Below, piece by piece: positions 40,571 to 49,990 of a DNA stretch of 64,000 nt (positions are counted from its first letter, which is position 1; every line of letters starts with the position of its first letter). The DNA is from Methylobacterium symbioticum. Lineage in GTDB: Bacteria > Pseudomonadota > Alphaproteobacteria > Rhizobiales > Beijerinckiaceae. A program made the position numbers and the translations under genes. The stretch is from assembly GCF_902141845.1 (NCBI RefSeq), contig NZ_CABFPH010000005.1, forward strand, positions 1 through 64,000, written 5' to 3'. The notes under the pieces are model-generated. The model was not told where the DNA came from. It saw only the letters and a program-made list of their open reading frames with translations, and ran no database searches.

Positions 40571-43500
40571 ATGGGCCTCGTTCAGTACGCGCTGAAGTTC
40601 CGCATCACGGTCTATGTTCTGGCCGTACTGATGACGCTCGCGGGCGGCGCCGCGGTGATCGTCACCCCGAAGGACGTGCTGCCGGTGGTCGATATCCCGG
40701 TCGTCGTCGTGGTCTGGACCTATACCGGCCTCTCGACGCCGGAGATGGAGCGGCGCGTCACCACCTACGCGGAGTTCTCGCTCTCGAACAACGTCAACAA
40801 CATCCGCCGGATGGAATCGACCACGCTGCAGGGCACGGCGGTCCAGAAGATCTATTTTGACGACGAGGTGAGCGTCGACCTCGCCATCTCGCAGACGGTC
40901 TCGGCGATGAATTCGATCCGCGCCGCGATGCCGCCCGGCATCCAGCCGCCGATCGTGCTGCGCTTCTCCGCCTCCTCGGTGCCGGTGATCCAGCTGGCGC
41001 TCACCTCGACCAAGGAGAGCCTGACCAAGGTCAACGACTACGCCCAGTACCGCATCCGTCAGCGGCTCACGCAGGTGCCCGGCTCGACGCTGCCCTCGCC
41101 TTTCGGCGGCACGCCGCGCCAGATCATGGTCGATCTCGACCTGCATGCGCTGCAGGCGCTCGGGCTGACCGCGCTCGACGTCACCAATGCCGTCTCGGCC
41201 CAGAACCTCACCGTGCCCTCGGGGCTCGCCAAGATCGGCGAGCAGCAATACCCGATCCAACTCAACGCCACCCCAGAGGCGATCGAGGCGCTGAACCAGA
41301 TCCCGATCCGCACGGTGGCCGGCCAGCCGATCCTGGTGCGCGATGTGGCCCAGGTGCGCGACGGCGGTCCGCCGCAGGTCAACATCGTGCGCGCCGACGG
41401 CGTCCAGTCGGTGCTGATGCGGGTGTTCAAGAACGGCACCGCCTCGACGCTCGACGTCGTCAACAACGTCAAGAAGGCGCTGCCCGACATTCGCGCCGCA
41501 GCCCCCGACGGGCTGCAGATCAAGGAGTTGTTCGACCAGTCGGTCTTCGTCTCCGCGGCGATCGAGGGCGTGCTGCACGAGGCGATGATCGCGGCCGGGC
41601 TCACCGGCCTCACCATCCTGCTCTTCCTCGGCTCCTGGCGTTCGACGCTCGTCGTTCTGATCTCGATCCCGCTCTCGATCCTGACGTCGCTCGCGGCGCT
41701 CGCCGCGCTCGGCGAGACCATCAACGTGATGACGCTCGGCGGCCTCGCCCTCGCCGTCGGCATCCTGGTGGACGACGCCACGGTCGCCATCGAGAATACC
41801 TATCGCCTGTTCGAGGAAGGAGAGCCCTTCCGCAAATCCGTGGTCGAGGGCGCGGCCAGCATCGCCAAGCCGACGCTGATCTCGACGCTCTCGATCTGCG
41901 CGGCCTTCACCTCGGTCTTCGCACTCACCGACACGCCGAAGTACCTGTTCACGCCGCAAGCGCTCGCGGTCGTGTTCGCGATGCTGACCTCCTACGTCCT
42001 GTCCCGCACCCTGGTGCCGGTGCTGATCGACGTTCTGGTCGCGCGGGAATACGCGATGCATCACGGCGAGGGCGCCGAGGAGCCGCGCCGCAGCCGGATC
42101 GGCCGGGCGCTCGCCTTCGTCTTCGGCCCGGCCTTCCGTATCGCCGGCGCGTTCCGGCACGGTTTCGAGGCGCGGTTCGCGCGCTTCCACCGCGCCTATC
42201 TCGGGCTGCTGCACGTGGTCCTGCGCCGCCGCGTCGTGACCCTCGTCTTCGTCGGCCTGATCTTCGCGGGAACCGGGGTGCTCTTCACCTTCGTCGGCCG
42301 TGACTACTTCCCGCAGGTCGCCTCCAGCCAGATCACCCTGCACCTGCGCACGCGGCCCGGCATGCGCATCGAGACGGCGGAGCAGACCTTCGCCGCCGTG
42401 CAGGCGACCGTGCGCGAGGTCATCCCCGAGAACGAGATCGAGCAGATCCTCGACAATATCGGCCTGCCGTCGAACAACTATAACTTCGCGTTCTCGGACG
42501 GCTCCTTCGTGGCCTACAACGATGGCCAGATGCTGATCAGCCTCAAGGACAACCACGGCTCGACGGCGCTCTACACCAAGCGCCTGCGCGAGACGCTCCG
42601 AGAGCGCTTCCCCGATCTGATCGTCTATACGCAGCCCTCGGACATCATCACGCAGATTCTCAATTTCGGCACGCTGGCGCAGATCGACATCCAGGTCTCG
42701 GGCCGGAACACCGAGAAGGATCTCGCCGCCGCACAGCGGATCGTACAGCGCCTCAAGGAGGTCCGCGGCGCCGTCGACGTGCATCTCCACCAGATCGTCG
42801 GCACGCCGCAATATTTCGTGGATGTCGACCGCCGCCTCGCCTCGGAGCTTGGGCTGACACAGCAGCAGGTCGCGCAGGCGATGAATGTCTCGCTCGCCGG
42901 CTCCTTTCAGGTGACGCCGAACTTCTGGTCGGACCCGAAGACCGGCATCCCCTACCAGCTCTGGGTGCAGACGCCGGAATACCGCAACGACTCGCTGACG
43001 GCGCTGCGCAACACGCCGCTCCTCGTCCAGGGCGGCAGCGACCGGCCCGGCGTGCTGACGCTGCTCTCCAGCGTCGCCGATTTCCGCCGCCAGGGCGTGC
43101 AGACGGTGATCAACCATGTGAACACCGCGCCGACCTTCAACATCTATGCGGCGGTGCAGGATTCCGATCTCGGCTCGGTCGCCAAGGAGATCACCCGGAT
43201 CGTGGAGGAGGAGCAGAAGACCCTGCCCGCGCCCGACAAGATCACCGTCCGCGGCCAGATCGAGAACATGGACTCGGCCTTCTTCCGCCTCGGGATCGGC
43301 CTCTCGGTGGCTCTGGTCGCCGTCTATCTGCTGATGGCGGTGAACTACCAGAGCTGGGGCGATCCTTTCGTGGTGCTGCTCGCGCTCCCGCTCGCGTTCT
43401 GCGGCATCGTCGCCAGCCTGTTCGTGACCGGCACGACCTTCTCGATCCCATCGCTGTTCGGGGCGATCATGTCGGTGGGCATCGCCTCGGCCAACTCGAT

Positions 43501-43831
43501 CCTGCTCGTCACCTTCGCCCGTGAGCACCGGGAGGCGACCGGCTGCTCGGCCCTCGAGGCTGCCCTGCTCGCCGGCGAGACCCGGCTGCGGCCGGTCCTG
43601 ATGACGGCGGGCGCGATGTTCCTCGGCCTGATCCCGATGGCGCTGGGCACGGGGGAGGGCGGCGAGCAGAATGCGGCGCTGGCCCGCGCCGTGATGGGCG
43701 GCATCGCCTTCGGCACGCCCTCGACGCTGCTCTTCGTCCCCTTCCTCTACACGCTCCTGCGCAGCGCGCCGGTCAAGGCGCCGGAGGATTATCTCGGGAC
43801 GGAGCCCGCGCCGTCCGGCCTGCCGAGCTGA
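40571..43831 (+). CDS. RND family multidrug efflux permease
   Basis: A 1086-aa inner-membrane antiporter of the AcrB/HAE1-like superfamily. Twelve helices with two large periplasmic loops after helices 1 and 7 can be followed. The proton-relay region in helix 4, GGLALAVGILVDDATVAIEN, keeps the two adjacent aspartates, and helix 10-11 carry the matching VLLALPLAF and SANSILLVTFARE segments. ATG 40571 begins the usual VQYALKFRITVYV. No periplasmic adaptor or outer-membrane factor adjoins. An adaptor gene without permease lies at 57.3-58.6 kb on the other strand. Confidence 0.95.
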   Translation: MGLVQYALKFRITVYVLAVLMTLAGGAAVIVTPKDVLPVVDIPVVVVVWTYTGLSTPEMERRVTTYAEFSLSNNVNNIRRMESTTLQGTAVQKIYFDDEVSVDLAISQTVSAMNSIRAAMPPGIQPPIVLRFSASSVPVIQLALTSTKESLTKVNDYAQYRIRQRLTQVPGSTLPSPFGGTPRQIMVDLDLHALQALGLTALDVTNAVSAQNLTVPSGLAKIGEQQYPIQLNATPEAIEALNQIPIRTVAGQPILVRDVAQVRDGGPPQVNIVRADGVQSVLMRVFKNGTASTLDVVNNVKKALPDIRAAAPDGLQIKELFDQSVFVSAAIEGVLHEAMIAAGLTGLTILLFLGSWRSTLVVLISIPLSILTSLAALAALGETINVMTLGGLALAVGILVDDATVAIENTYRLFEEGEPFRKSVVEGAASIAKPTLISTLSICAAFTSVFALTDTPKYLFTPQALAVVFAMLTSYVLSRTLVPVLIDVLVAREYAMHHGEGAEEPRRSRIGRALAFVFGPAFRIAGAFRHGFEARFARFHRAYLGLLHVVLRRRVVTLVFVGLIFAGTGVLFTFVGRDYFPQVASSQITLHLRTRPGMRIETAEQTFAAVQATVREVIPENEIEQILDNIGLPSNNYNFAFSDGSFVAYNDGQMLISLKDNHGSTALYTKRLRETLRERFPDLIVYTQPSDIITQILNFGTLAQIDIQVSGRNTEKDLAAAQRIVQRLKEVRGAVDVHLHQIVGTPQYFVDVDRRLASELGLTQQQVAQAMNVSLAGSFQVTPNFWSDPKTGIPYQLWVQTPEYRNDSLTALRNTPLLVQGGSDRPGVLTLLSSVADFRRQGVQTVINHVNTAPTFNIYAAVQDSDLGSVAKEITRIVEEEQKTLPAPDKITVRGQIENMDSAFFRLGIGLSVALVAVYLLMAVNYQSWGDPFVVLLALPLAFCGIVASLFVTGTTFSIPSLFGAIMSVGIASANSILLVTFAREHREATGCSALEAALLAGETRLRPVLMTAGAMFLGLIPMALGTGEGGEQNAALARAVMGGIAFGTPSTLLFVPFLYTLLRSAPVKAPEDYLGTEPAPSGLPS

Positions 43832-43847
43832 GGCCGGCACGTTTGAC

Positions 43848-43881
43848 GGGAGTCGGACCGGCAGAGCCGGCCGGCACTCCC
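43848..43881. terminator. Imperfect hairpin between convergent RND and gph genes
   Basis: GGGAGT and ACTCCC close a stem that continues with GGACCGGC against GCCGGCCGG with one or two mismatches and a short AGA loop. It lies 16 bases after the RND stop and 35 bases beyond the gph stop on the other strand. Confidence 0.45.
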
Positions 43882-43916
43882 CTGGGGTCGGGCGGCGCGC
43901 CGGGCGCGCGTGCCCG

Positions 43917-44606
43917 TCAGGCGGCCTTGCGCAGGAGCAGCGCCTCGACGGCGCCGACAAGCTCGGAATAGTGGTCGATCACCCGGTCGGCGCCGAGCTC
44001 GCCCACGGGCGTGTCGGTGTAGCCGAAGGTGACGCCGACCACCGGGATGCCAGCGGCCTTGGCCGCATCGATATCGGCCCGCGAATCGCCGACCATCACC
44101 GCCCGGGCCGGGTCGCCGCCGGCCCGCTCGATCGTGTGGGTGATGTGCCGTGGATCCGGCTTGAAGAACGGGAAGGTCTCGCGCCCGCAGATCGCGGCGA
44201 AGCGGTGACCGATGCCGAGCCGATCGAGCAATTCGACCGCGTGCGGCTCGATCTTGTTCGTGCACACGGCGAGGCGGAACCCGTCCGCCTCCAGGCGGTC
44301 GAGCGCCTCGACGAGGCCCGGATAGAGGTGCGACTTCTCGCAGAGATGCGCGCCGTAATGCTCAAGGAAGTCGAGGAACAGTTGCTCGTGCCGGCTCGGG
44401 CTCAGCGTCGCGCCCGCGGCGTCGAAGCCGCGCCGGATCAGCGCCTTGGCGCCCGCCCCGATCAGGTCCCGGGCCTCCGCGACCGGCAGCTCGGCCAGGC
44501 CCTCGCGGGTCAGGAGGACGTTCAGCGTCCCGATCAGGTCGCCGGCCGTCTCGGCAAGCGTTCCATCGAGGTCGAACACGGCGATCGGGGGCAGGGACAT
44601 CGGCAT
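43917..44606 (-). CDS. gph: Phosphoglycolate phosphatase Gph
   Basis: A 229-aa HAD phosphatase that removes phosphate from 2-phosphoglycolate, a product of DNA repair and of RuBisCO oxygenation. DLDGT lies at 12-16 with nucleophile Asp12. The VCTNK motif carries the Thr, KPDPRH the Lys, and GDSRADIDAAKAAG the acidic pair. The VGVTFGY segment after motif IV is typical of Gph. Start ATG 44606, or ATG 44600 two codons in. Closer to Gph than the HAD gene at the window start. Confidence 0.9.
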   Translation of the reverse strand: MPMSLPPIAVFDLDGTLAETAGDLIGTLNVLLTREGLAELPVAEARDLIGAGAKALIRRGFDAAGATLSPSRHEQLFLDFLEHYGAHLCEKSHLYPGLVEALDRLEADGFRLAVCTNKIEPHAVELLDRLGIGHRFAAICGRETFPFFKPDPRHITHTIERAGGDPARAVMVGDSRADIDAAKAAGIPVVGVTFGYTDTPVGELGADRVIDHYSELVGAVEALLLRKAA

Positions 44607-44794
44607 TCTCGGCGCGGGGACGTCCTTCGCTAGCCGGAGCGGCGGCGCCGGGCAACCCGAGCTCAGCCGGCCGCCGTCCCGCGTCCCCCGGAGCGGATCC
44701 CGCCGCGGAATTCAGGTCCGAGTCATGATTTCCTACAATCAGGAATTAACGGGTTTTCGGTAGATTAAACCGTGAGAATGGGGGTGCTGGGCTG

Positions 44795-46750
44795 ATGCAA
44801 CCGCCGATTTTAATCAGGTACTTGCTGCACGGTTTGGTTTCAGGCCGGACGTACGACCGGCTCGCGCGCTATCAGCTTGGCGAGTTGCAGAAGCAGATCC
44901 CGTCGCTTCACATCCTGGTATCCATCAATGCTTGTGCATTAGCCTATATCTATGCCGGGCTTGCTCCGGCTTGGCTCACGTTCGCGCCGCTGGCGCTCAT
45001 CCTGGCCATGGCAACAGTGCGCTGCATCCACTGGCGGCGTCTGCGCCCCGAGGCCGTGAGCAAGGCGCAGGCTCTGCGGTCGCTGCGGACGACGATCGCC
45101 CTCACGGTGGTGTACGCAGTGGCGCTGGTCTCCTGGTCGACGGCGCTCGGCAGCTATGGCAGCTCCCTCGAGCAGAGCCACGCCGCCATCGTCGTGGCGA
45201 TCACCGTGGTCGGCTGCATCTTCGGCCTCACCCACCTGCCGGCTGCGTCCTTCCTCGCCAGCGCCGTGGTGATGGGGGCCTTCCTGACCCACTGCCTCTT
45301 CGCGCGCAACGCCGTCTTCCTCGCCATCGCCCTCAACACGGTCTTCGTCATCGTCGTGATGGCGCGCATCCTTCTCAGCAACTTCCGGACCTTCATCGAG
45401 CTGATGGAATCGCAGGACCGGGCGACGCGCCTCGCGGAGGAGAACGCCCGCCTCGCCCATACCGACAGCCTCACCGGCCTGCCGAACCGGCGCTACTTCT
45501 TCCAGCGCCTCGACGCGCTGATCGAGTCCTCGCGCCGGACCGGTGCGCCCTTCGGCCTGGCGATCTTCGATCTCGACCGATTCAAGCCGGTCAACGACAC
45601 CTATGGCCATACAACCGGCGATCGCGTCCTCACCGTGTCCGGACAGCGCTTCGCCGCTTTCGCGGATGCGAATGTCACCGTCACCCGGCTCGGGGGCGAC
45701 GAATTCGGCGTGCTGTTCGAGGCGCCCGGCAGCCCCGAGGAGGCGGTGGCCCTCGCCGACCGGATCTGTCAGGCCCTGCAGGAGCCGATCCGGCTCGGTG
45801 AGATCCAGGTGGTTGTGGGCTGCTCCGGTGGCCTCGCCCTCTTCCCCGATGCGGGCCGCCGGGCGGAGGCCCTGTTCGACCGGGCCGACCACGCCCTCTA
45901 CCACTCGAAGCAGAGGCGGCGCGGCGTCACCACTCTGTTCTCGCAGGAGCACGAGGACGCGATCCGGGCCGAGCGCGCGGTGGAATCGGCGCTGCGCGGC
46001 GCCGACCTCGCGGCCGAGATGGAGGTTCATTACCAGCCGATCCTCGATACCCTCACCGACGAGATCGTCATGGTGGAGGGGCTCGCCCGCTGGACCAGCC
46101 CGACCCTCGGCCGCGTGCCGCCGGACCGCTTCATCGCCGTGGCCGAGCGCTGCGGCATGATCCACACGCTGACGCTCCTGCTGTTCCGCAAGGCTCTGGC
46201 GGATGCGGCCCGGCTGCCGCCGCAGATCGAACTCTCGTTCAACCTCTCCTCGCACGACCTGACCTCGTCCGGGACGGTGATCGCCCTGATCGTCGCGGTG
46301 CGCCAGAGCGAGATCGATCCGCGCCGCATCACCCTCGAACTGACCGAGACCGCGCTGATGCGCGACTTCGACCGGGCGCGGGATGCGATCCGGGCGCTGC
46401 GGGCGCTGGGCATCAGGATCGCGCTCGACGATTTCGGTACCGGCTATTCGAGTCTCGGCTACGTCCACCGCCTGCCCCTCGACCGGATCAAGATCGACCG
46501 CAGCTTCATGGCCGATATCGGCACCGATCTCGGCCGCAGCGTGGTCTCCACCATCCTCGACCTCTGCAAGAATCTCGGCGTCGAGGGCGTTGCGGAGGGC
46601 GTGGAGACGGCCGACCAGCTCGTCACGATGCGCCGGTCCGGGTGCCGCTACGTCCAGGGCTACCTGATCGGCGCGCCGATGCCGCTGAACGCGCTGCTGG
46701 ACAGTCTGGACCTTCGCGCGCAGGCCGCGGCCGGACGCCTCTCCGCCTGA
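44795..46750 (+). CDS. Membrane GGDEF-EAL protein (c-di-GMP turnover)
   Basis: A 651-aa protein with an N-terminal membrane module of about five to six helices (30-205), a short coiled linker, GGDEF domain (about 218-385) with intact GGDEF at 300-304, and EAL domain (about 395-645) starting with E428-G-L. The EAL catalytic set looks complete: N in FNLSS, ETALM, DDFGTGYSS, the KIDRSF lysine and EGVE. No RxxD inhibitory site is seen five residues before GGDEF. Both activities are therefore possible. ATG 44795 lies in unusually A/T-rich sequence. Its net effect on c-di-GMP cannot be told. Confidence 0.92.
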   Translation: MQPPILIRYLLHGLVSGRTYDRLARYQLGELQKQIPSLHILVSINACALAYIYAGLAPAWLTFAPLALILAMATVRCIHWRRLRPEAVSKAQALRSLRTTIALTVVYAVALVSWSTALGSYGSSLEQSHAAIVVAITVVGCIFGLTHLPAASFLASAVVMGAFLTHCLFARNAVFLAIALNTVFVIVVMARILLSNFRTFIELMESQDRATRLAEENARLAHTDSLTGLPNRRYFFQRLDALIESSRRTGAPFGLAIFDLDRFKPVNDTYGHTTGDRVLTVSGQRFAAFADANVTVTRLGGDEFGVLFEAPGSPEEAVALADRICQALQEPIRLGEIQVVVGCSGGLALFPDAGRRAEALFDRADHALYHSKQRRRGVTTLFSQEHEDAIRAERAVESALRGADLAAEMEVHYQPILDTLTDEIVMVEGLARWTSPTLGRVPPDRFIAVAERCGMIHTLTLLLFRKALADAARLPPQIELSFNLSSHDLTSSGTVIALIVAVRQSEIDPRRITLELTETALMRDFDRARDAIRALRALGIRIALDDFGTGYSSLGYVHRLPLDRIKIDRSFMADIGTDLGRSVVSTILDLCKNLGVEGVAEGVETADQLVTMRRSGCRYVQGYLIGAPMPLNALLDSLDLRAQAAAGRLSA

Positions 46751-46795
46751 CGGAGCGGCCCTGCGCCCTCAACTTGCCCGAATGGCCCTGAAGAG

Positions 46796-46822
46796 GGGAG
46801 CGGTCTCAACCGGACCGCTCCC
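46796..46822 (+). promoter_or_regulatory. Hairpin abutting the start codon of the next gene
   Basis: A perfect 10-bp stem (GGGAGCGGTC with its complement) and 7-base loop end at the base before ATG 46823. Just 5' of the stem lies AGAGG, the only ribosome-binding-like sequence, about 27 bases upstream of the ATG. Folding would bring it next to the start codon. The hairpin could alternatively be a terminator for the GGDEF-EAL gene, though no T-run follows. Confidence 0.5.
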
Positions 46823-47284
46823 ATGATCCTTCGCACCGCCCTCGTCTCGCTCTGCCTCGGCCTTGCGGCTACCACCGCCTCTGCCGCCTCCTTCGAGTTC
46901 GTGCCCGCGCCCCAGGCCGACCTCAACCGGATGTATCGGGTCGACAAGGTCACCGGCGAGGTCGTCTCCTGCCAGTACGGGTTGCAGGAGAGCGGCGGCG
47001 GCATCGGGCTCACCGTCTGCTTCGGCCCCGGCGAGGGCGCCGGCCCGCAGCCGCCGTCCGAATACGGCCTCGTCGCCACGCGCCACACCCGTGAGGCTGG
47101 GGTATTCCGCGTCAATTACCGGACCGGCGAGATGAGCATCTGCTTCGTGCTGGTGAAGAAGGAGCAGGTCGTCTGCACGCAGCAGGCCAACCCCGCCGCC
47201 GACGGCGCGGCCGACGGTCCGCCGGCGGCCGCCCAGGGCCGGGCGGGCGCGGGCGCGACCCCGTCGCAGGGCGGCCGCCCCTGA
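46823..47284 (+). CDS. Exported hypothetical protein
   Basis: A 153-aa protein with signal peptide (cleavage near residue 21, TASA/AS). The mature part holds two similar segments, YRVDKVTGEVVSCQY near residue 40 and FRVNYRTGEMSICFV near residue 95, which look like an internal duplication of a beta unit, each with a Cys. The tail after about 115 is Ala/Gly-rich. No known family recognised. The start codon directly follows a hairpin. Confidence 0.8.
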   Translation: MILRTALVSLCLGLAATTASAASFEFVPAPQADLNRMYRVDKVTGEVVSCQYGLQESGGGIGLTVCFGPGEGAGPQPPSEYGLVATRHTREAGVFRVNYRTGEMSICFVLVKKEQVVCTQQANPAADGAADGPPAAAQGRAGAGATPSQGGRP

Positions 47285-47453
47285 GGGCGGGATGACAGCA
47301 TGCGGCCGCTGGTCAAGATCGGCGTTCCTGTCGCGCCGCCGCCATGCTAGGGGCGCCCGCATCCGCCGAGGACGCGGCCCGTCCGGGCCGGGCCTCCCGC
47401 TCCCTCACCCCGTGCCCGCCTGAACCGGGCCGGCATCCGCGAACGCGACCGAC

Positions 47454-48182
47454 ATGAGCGCAACCGATACGAGCGGGCCCGACCTGCGCCGCGCCGCGGC
47501 CGCCCGCGCCCTCGATCTCGTCAAGCCCGGCATGCGGCTCGGCCTCGGCACCGGCTCGACGGCCGCGTCCTTCGTGACGCTGCTCGGCGAGCGCGTCCGG
47601 GCCGGCCTCGACGTGGTCGGCGTCCCGACCTCCGAGGCGACCCGCGTCCAGGCCGAGCGCGAGGGCATCCGCCTCGCCACCCTCGACGAGATGCCGCAGC
47701 TCGACCTGACCATCGACGGGGCCGACGAGGTCGACGACGCCCTGCGCCTGATCAAGGGCGGCGGCGCGGCGCTGTTGCGCGAGAAGATCGTCGCCTGCGC
47801 CAGCCGGCGGATGGTGGTGATCGCCGACGCGGCCAAGCGCGTCGAGACCCTGGGCGCCTTCCCGCTGCCGATCGAGGTCAACGCCTTCGGCCTCGCCGCG
47901 ACGCAACTCGCGATCGCCGCCGCGATCGGGAAGGCCGGCTGCACCGGCGGAATCCGCCTGCGCGTGGGCGCGGACGGCGCGCCGGTCGTCACCGATGGCG
48001 GGCACCGCATCGTCGATGCCCATCTTGCCCGGATCCCGGATCCCGAAGCCCTCCCGGCCGCGCTCGGGGCGGTGCCCGGCGTGGTCGAGCCCGGCCTCTT
48101 CCTGGGAATCGCCTCCGCCGCGATCCTCGCCGCGGCGCGGGACGGCGCGGCGCACGTCCCCGTCCTGGGCGCCCTCGGCTGA
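47454..48182 (+). CDS. rpiA: Ribose-5-phosphate isomerase A
   Basis: A 242-aa enzyme interconverting ribose-5-phosphate and ribulose-5-phosphate. GLGTGSTA lies at 30-37, DGADE at 88-92 and KGGGAAL at 101-107 with catalytic acid/base and Lys residues. Length is normal. First gene of a co-directional run rpiA, DUF2059, ligase-like, gor, sigma-1.1-like, DAHP synthase. The rpiA-DUF2059-gor neighbourhood is common in Rhizobiales. Confidence 0.95.
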   Translation: MSATDTSGPDLRRAAAARALDLVKPGMRLGLGTGSTAASFVTLLGERVRAGLDVVGVPTSEATRVQAEREGIRLATLDEMPQLDLTIDGADEVDDALRLIKGGGAALLREKIVACASRRMVVIADAAKRVETLGAFPLPIEVNAFGLAATQLAIAAAIGKAGCTGGIRLRVGADGAPVVTDGGHRIVDAHLARIPDPEALPAALGAVPGVVEPGLFLGIASAAILAAARDGAAHVPVLGALG

Positions 48183-48226
48183 GGCCTTCGCCGAGTTCCT
48201 CTCGTCTCGTCCTTGGGAACCCCGCC

Positions 48227-48760
48227 ATGACCCGCCGCCTCCTCGCCGCCGCCGCGGTGCTCGCCATCGTCGCGCCCGGCATCGCCGCCGCGCAGGCCCA
48301 GAAGCCCGCGCCCGCGACCCAGGCCGCGGCGCCTGCCGGCCCGAGCGCCGCGCACGTCGCCCTGGCCCGCGAGGTCGTCCTCTCCTCCGGCATCGCCCGC
48401 TCGTTCGACTCGGTGATCCCGGCCTTCGCCGACCAGATCCGCCAGCAGACCGTGTCGCGGCCCGAGTTGCAGAAGGACCTCAATGAGGTGCTGAAGAGCC
48501 TCGAGCCGGAGATGGACCTGCAGAAGCAGCGCATGCTCAACATCACCGCCCGGATCTATGCCGAGAAGCTGACCGAGCCGGAGCTGAAGGAGATCGCCGC
48601 CTTCTTCCGCTCGGCGCCGGGCAAGCGCTACGTCGAGACCCAGCCCATCGTGCTCGACCAGATGGTCCAGGCCATGCAGACCTGGACCCAGGACGTGTCC
48701 GAATACGTGATGGTGCGGGTGCGCGCCGAGATGGGCAAGCGCGGCCACCAGTTGCAGTAG
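48227..48760 (+). CDS. DUF2059 domain protein, exported
   Basis: A 177-aa protein with signal peptide (to about residue 22) and a DUF2059 helical domain (about 60-170; YAEKLTEPELKEIAAFFRSAPGKRYVE). Function unknown; the domain is periplasmic in Rhizobiales and regularly encoded between rpiA and gor. ATG 48227 follows rpiA by 44 bases. Confidence 0.88.
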   Translation: MTRRLLAAAAVLAIVAPGIAAAQAQKPAPATQAAAPAGPSAAHVALAREVVLSSGIARSFDSVIPAFADQIRQQTVSRPELQKDLNEVLKSLEPEMDLQKQRMLNITARIYAEKLTEPELKEIAAFFRSAPGKRYVETQPIVLDQMVQAMQTWTQDVSEYVMVRVRAEMGKRGHQLQ

Positions 48761-48778
48761 CCGTTTCCGGCGGGCCCG

Positions 48779-49990
48779 ATGCCCGTGAACGCCGCGGCCG
48801 GCTTCTACGGCGCGGGCGCGGCGGCGCTCGCGCTGATGCCCCTCGTGATGACGCTCGCCAATCGGTCGAGCCCCGCCCTGGTGGCCGTCGCGGCGCTCCT
48901 CGTCCTGGCCGGCCGGTTCGCCGAGGCGCCGCGCGGCGTCGCCCGGCTCCTCGTCGCGCCCCTGGCGACGCCGCCCGGCATCGCGGCCCTGGCCTTCCTG
49001 CTCTGGTGCCTCGTCTCCTGCGCCTGGAGCCCATTTCCGGACGTCACCGCGCGCGCGGCCCGCGAATTCGGGCCGACGCTGGTCGCGGCCTATCTCCTCG
49101 CGCGGCTGGCGCCCGGGCGGATTCCGGATTTCGCCGGCCCGCTCGCCCTCGCCGCCATCGCGGCCTCCGGCCTTCTCATCGCCGTGGGACTCGCCTTCGA
49201 CCTGCCGTTGCAGAGGCTGCTCGGCCAGCGCGCCATCGCCTTCGTCTACAACCGGCCGGCGATGACCCTGGTCCTCGTGATGGGGCCGCTGGCGCTGGTG
49301 CTGTGGCGGACCGGGAGGCCGCTCGCGGCGCTCGCCCTTCTCGCCGTCGCGCTGCCCGGCATCCTGCGCTCGATCAGCGGCGCGGCGATGCTCGGCCTCG
49401 CGGCGGGCCTCGCCACGGCCCTCGTCGCCTGGCTGTTGCCGCGGCGGTTCGCCATCGGCCTCACGGGTCTCGGCCTCGGCCTCGCCGTCGCGCTGGCCCC
49501 GGTCGAGGGCGATCTTCTCCTGCGCCTGATGCCCGAGGCGGCTCACGCGCGGCTGGAGCATTCCTCCTCCCGCGCCCGGGTCGCGATCGCGCGCAGCTTC
49601 GGTGCGGCGGTGGCGGCCGATCCCTGGCGCGGGGCCGGTTTCGGCGTGGCGCCGCGCTTCGCGGAGGCACCGGTGGCGGAGCGGATCGAGCCGGAGCTGC
49701 GCCCGATGCTCGCGGTTGGCCACCCCCATAACAGCTTCCTGCAGGTCTGGAGCGAGCTCGGCCTGCCCGGCGCCGTCCTGCTCGCCCTGAGCCTGCTGCT
49801 CGCCCTGCGTGCCGTCGCGGGGCTGGACCGGCCGGATCGGGTCGCCGCGCTCGGCCTCGTCGGCGCAGCGGCGGCCATCGCCTTCGTCGAGCACAACGCC
49901 TGGGCGGCGTGGTGGACGGCCGGGCTCGGGGCTGCCATCACGTGGCTGCGCGAGGCGGGTCTTCGCGCGCAGCGGAGCGGACAGGGATGA
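48779..49990 (+). CDS. O-antigen ligase-like membrane protein
   Basis: A 403-aa polytopic membrane protein with about ten hydrophobic segments and the Wzy_C/WaaL-type signature GHPHNSFLQVWSELGLPGA near residue 320, in which the His is functionally important in ligases. The family transfers lipid-linked glycans to lipid A or polymerises repeat units. No LPS cluster is adjacent. It sits inside the rpiA to gor run and its stop overlaps the gor start by four bases. The specific acceptor is unknown. Confidence 0.8.
   Translation: MPVNAAAGFYGAGAAALALMPLVMTLANRSSPALVAVAALLVLAGRFAEAPRGVARLLVAPLATPPGIAALAFLLWCLVSCAWSPFPDVTARAAREFGPTLVAAYLLARLAPGRIPDFAGPLALAAIAASGLLIAVGLAFDLPLQRLLGQRAIAFVYNRPAMTLVLVMGPLALVLWRTGRPLAALALLAVALPGILRSISGAAMLGLAAGLATALVAWLLPRRFAIGLTGLGLGLAVALAPVEGDLLLRLMPEAAHARLEHSSSRARVAIARSFGAAVAADPWRGAGFGVAPRFAEAPVAERIEPELRPMLAVGHPHNSFLQVWSELGLPGAVLLALSLLLALRAVAGLDRPDRVAALGLVGAAAAIAFVEHNAWAAWWTAGLGAAITWLREAGLRAQRSGQG

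Noticed and set aside
40409..43960. 1183-aa open frame antisense to the RND permease
   Set aside because: It mirrors a clear RND gene, is rich in Arg/Asp/His/Gly in shadow-frame fashion and has no membrane or domain pattern.
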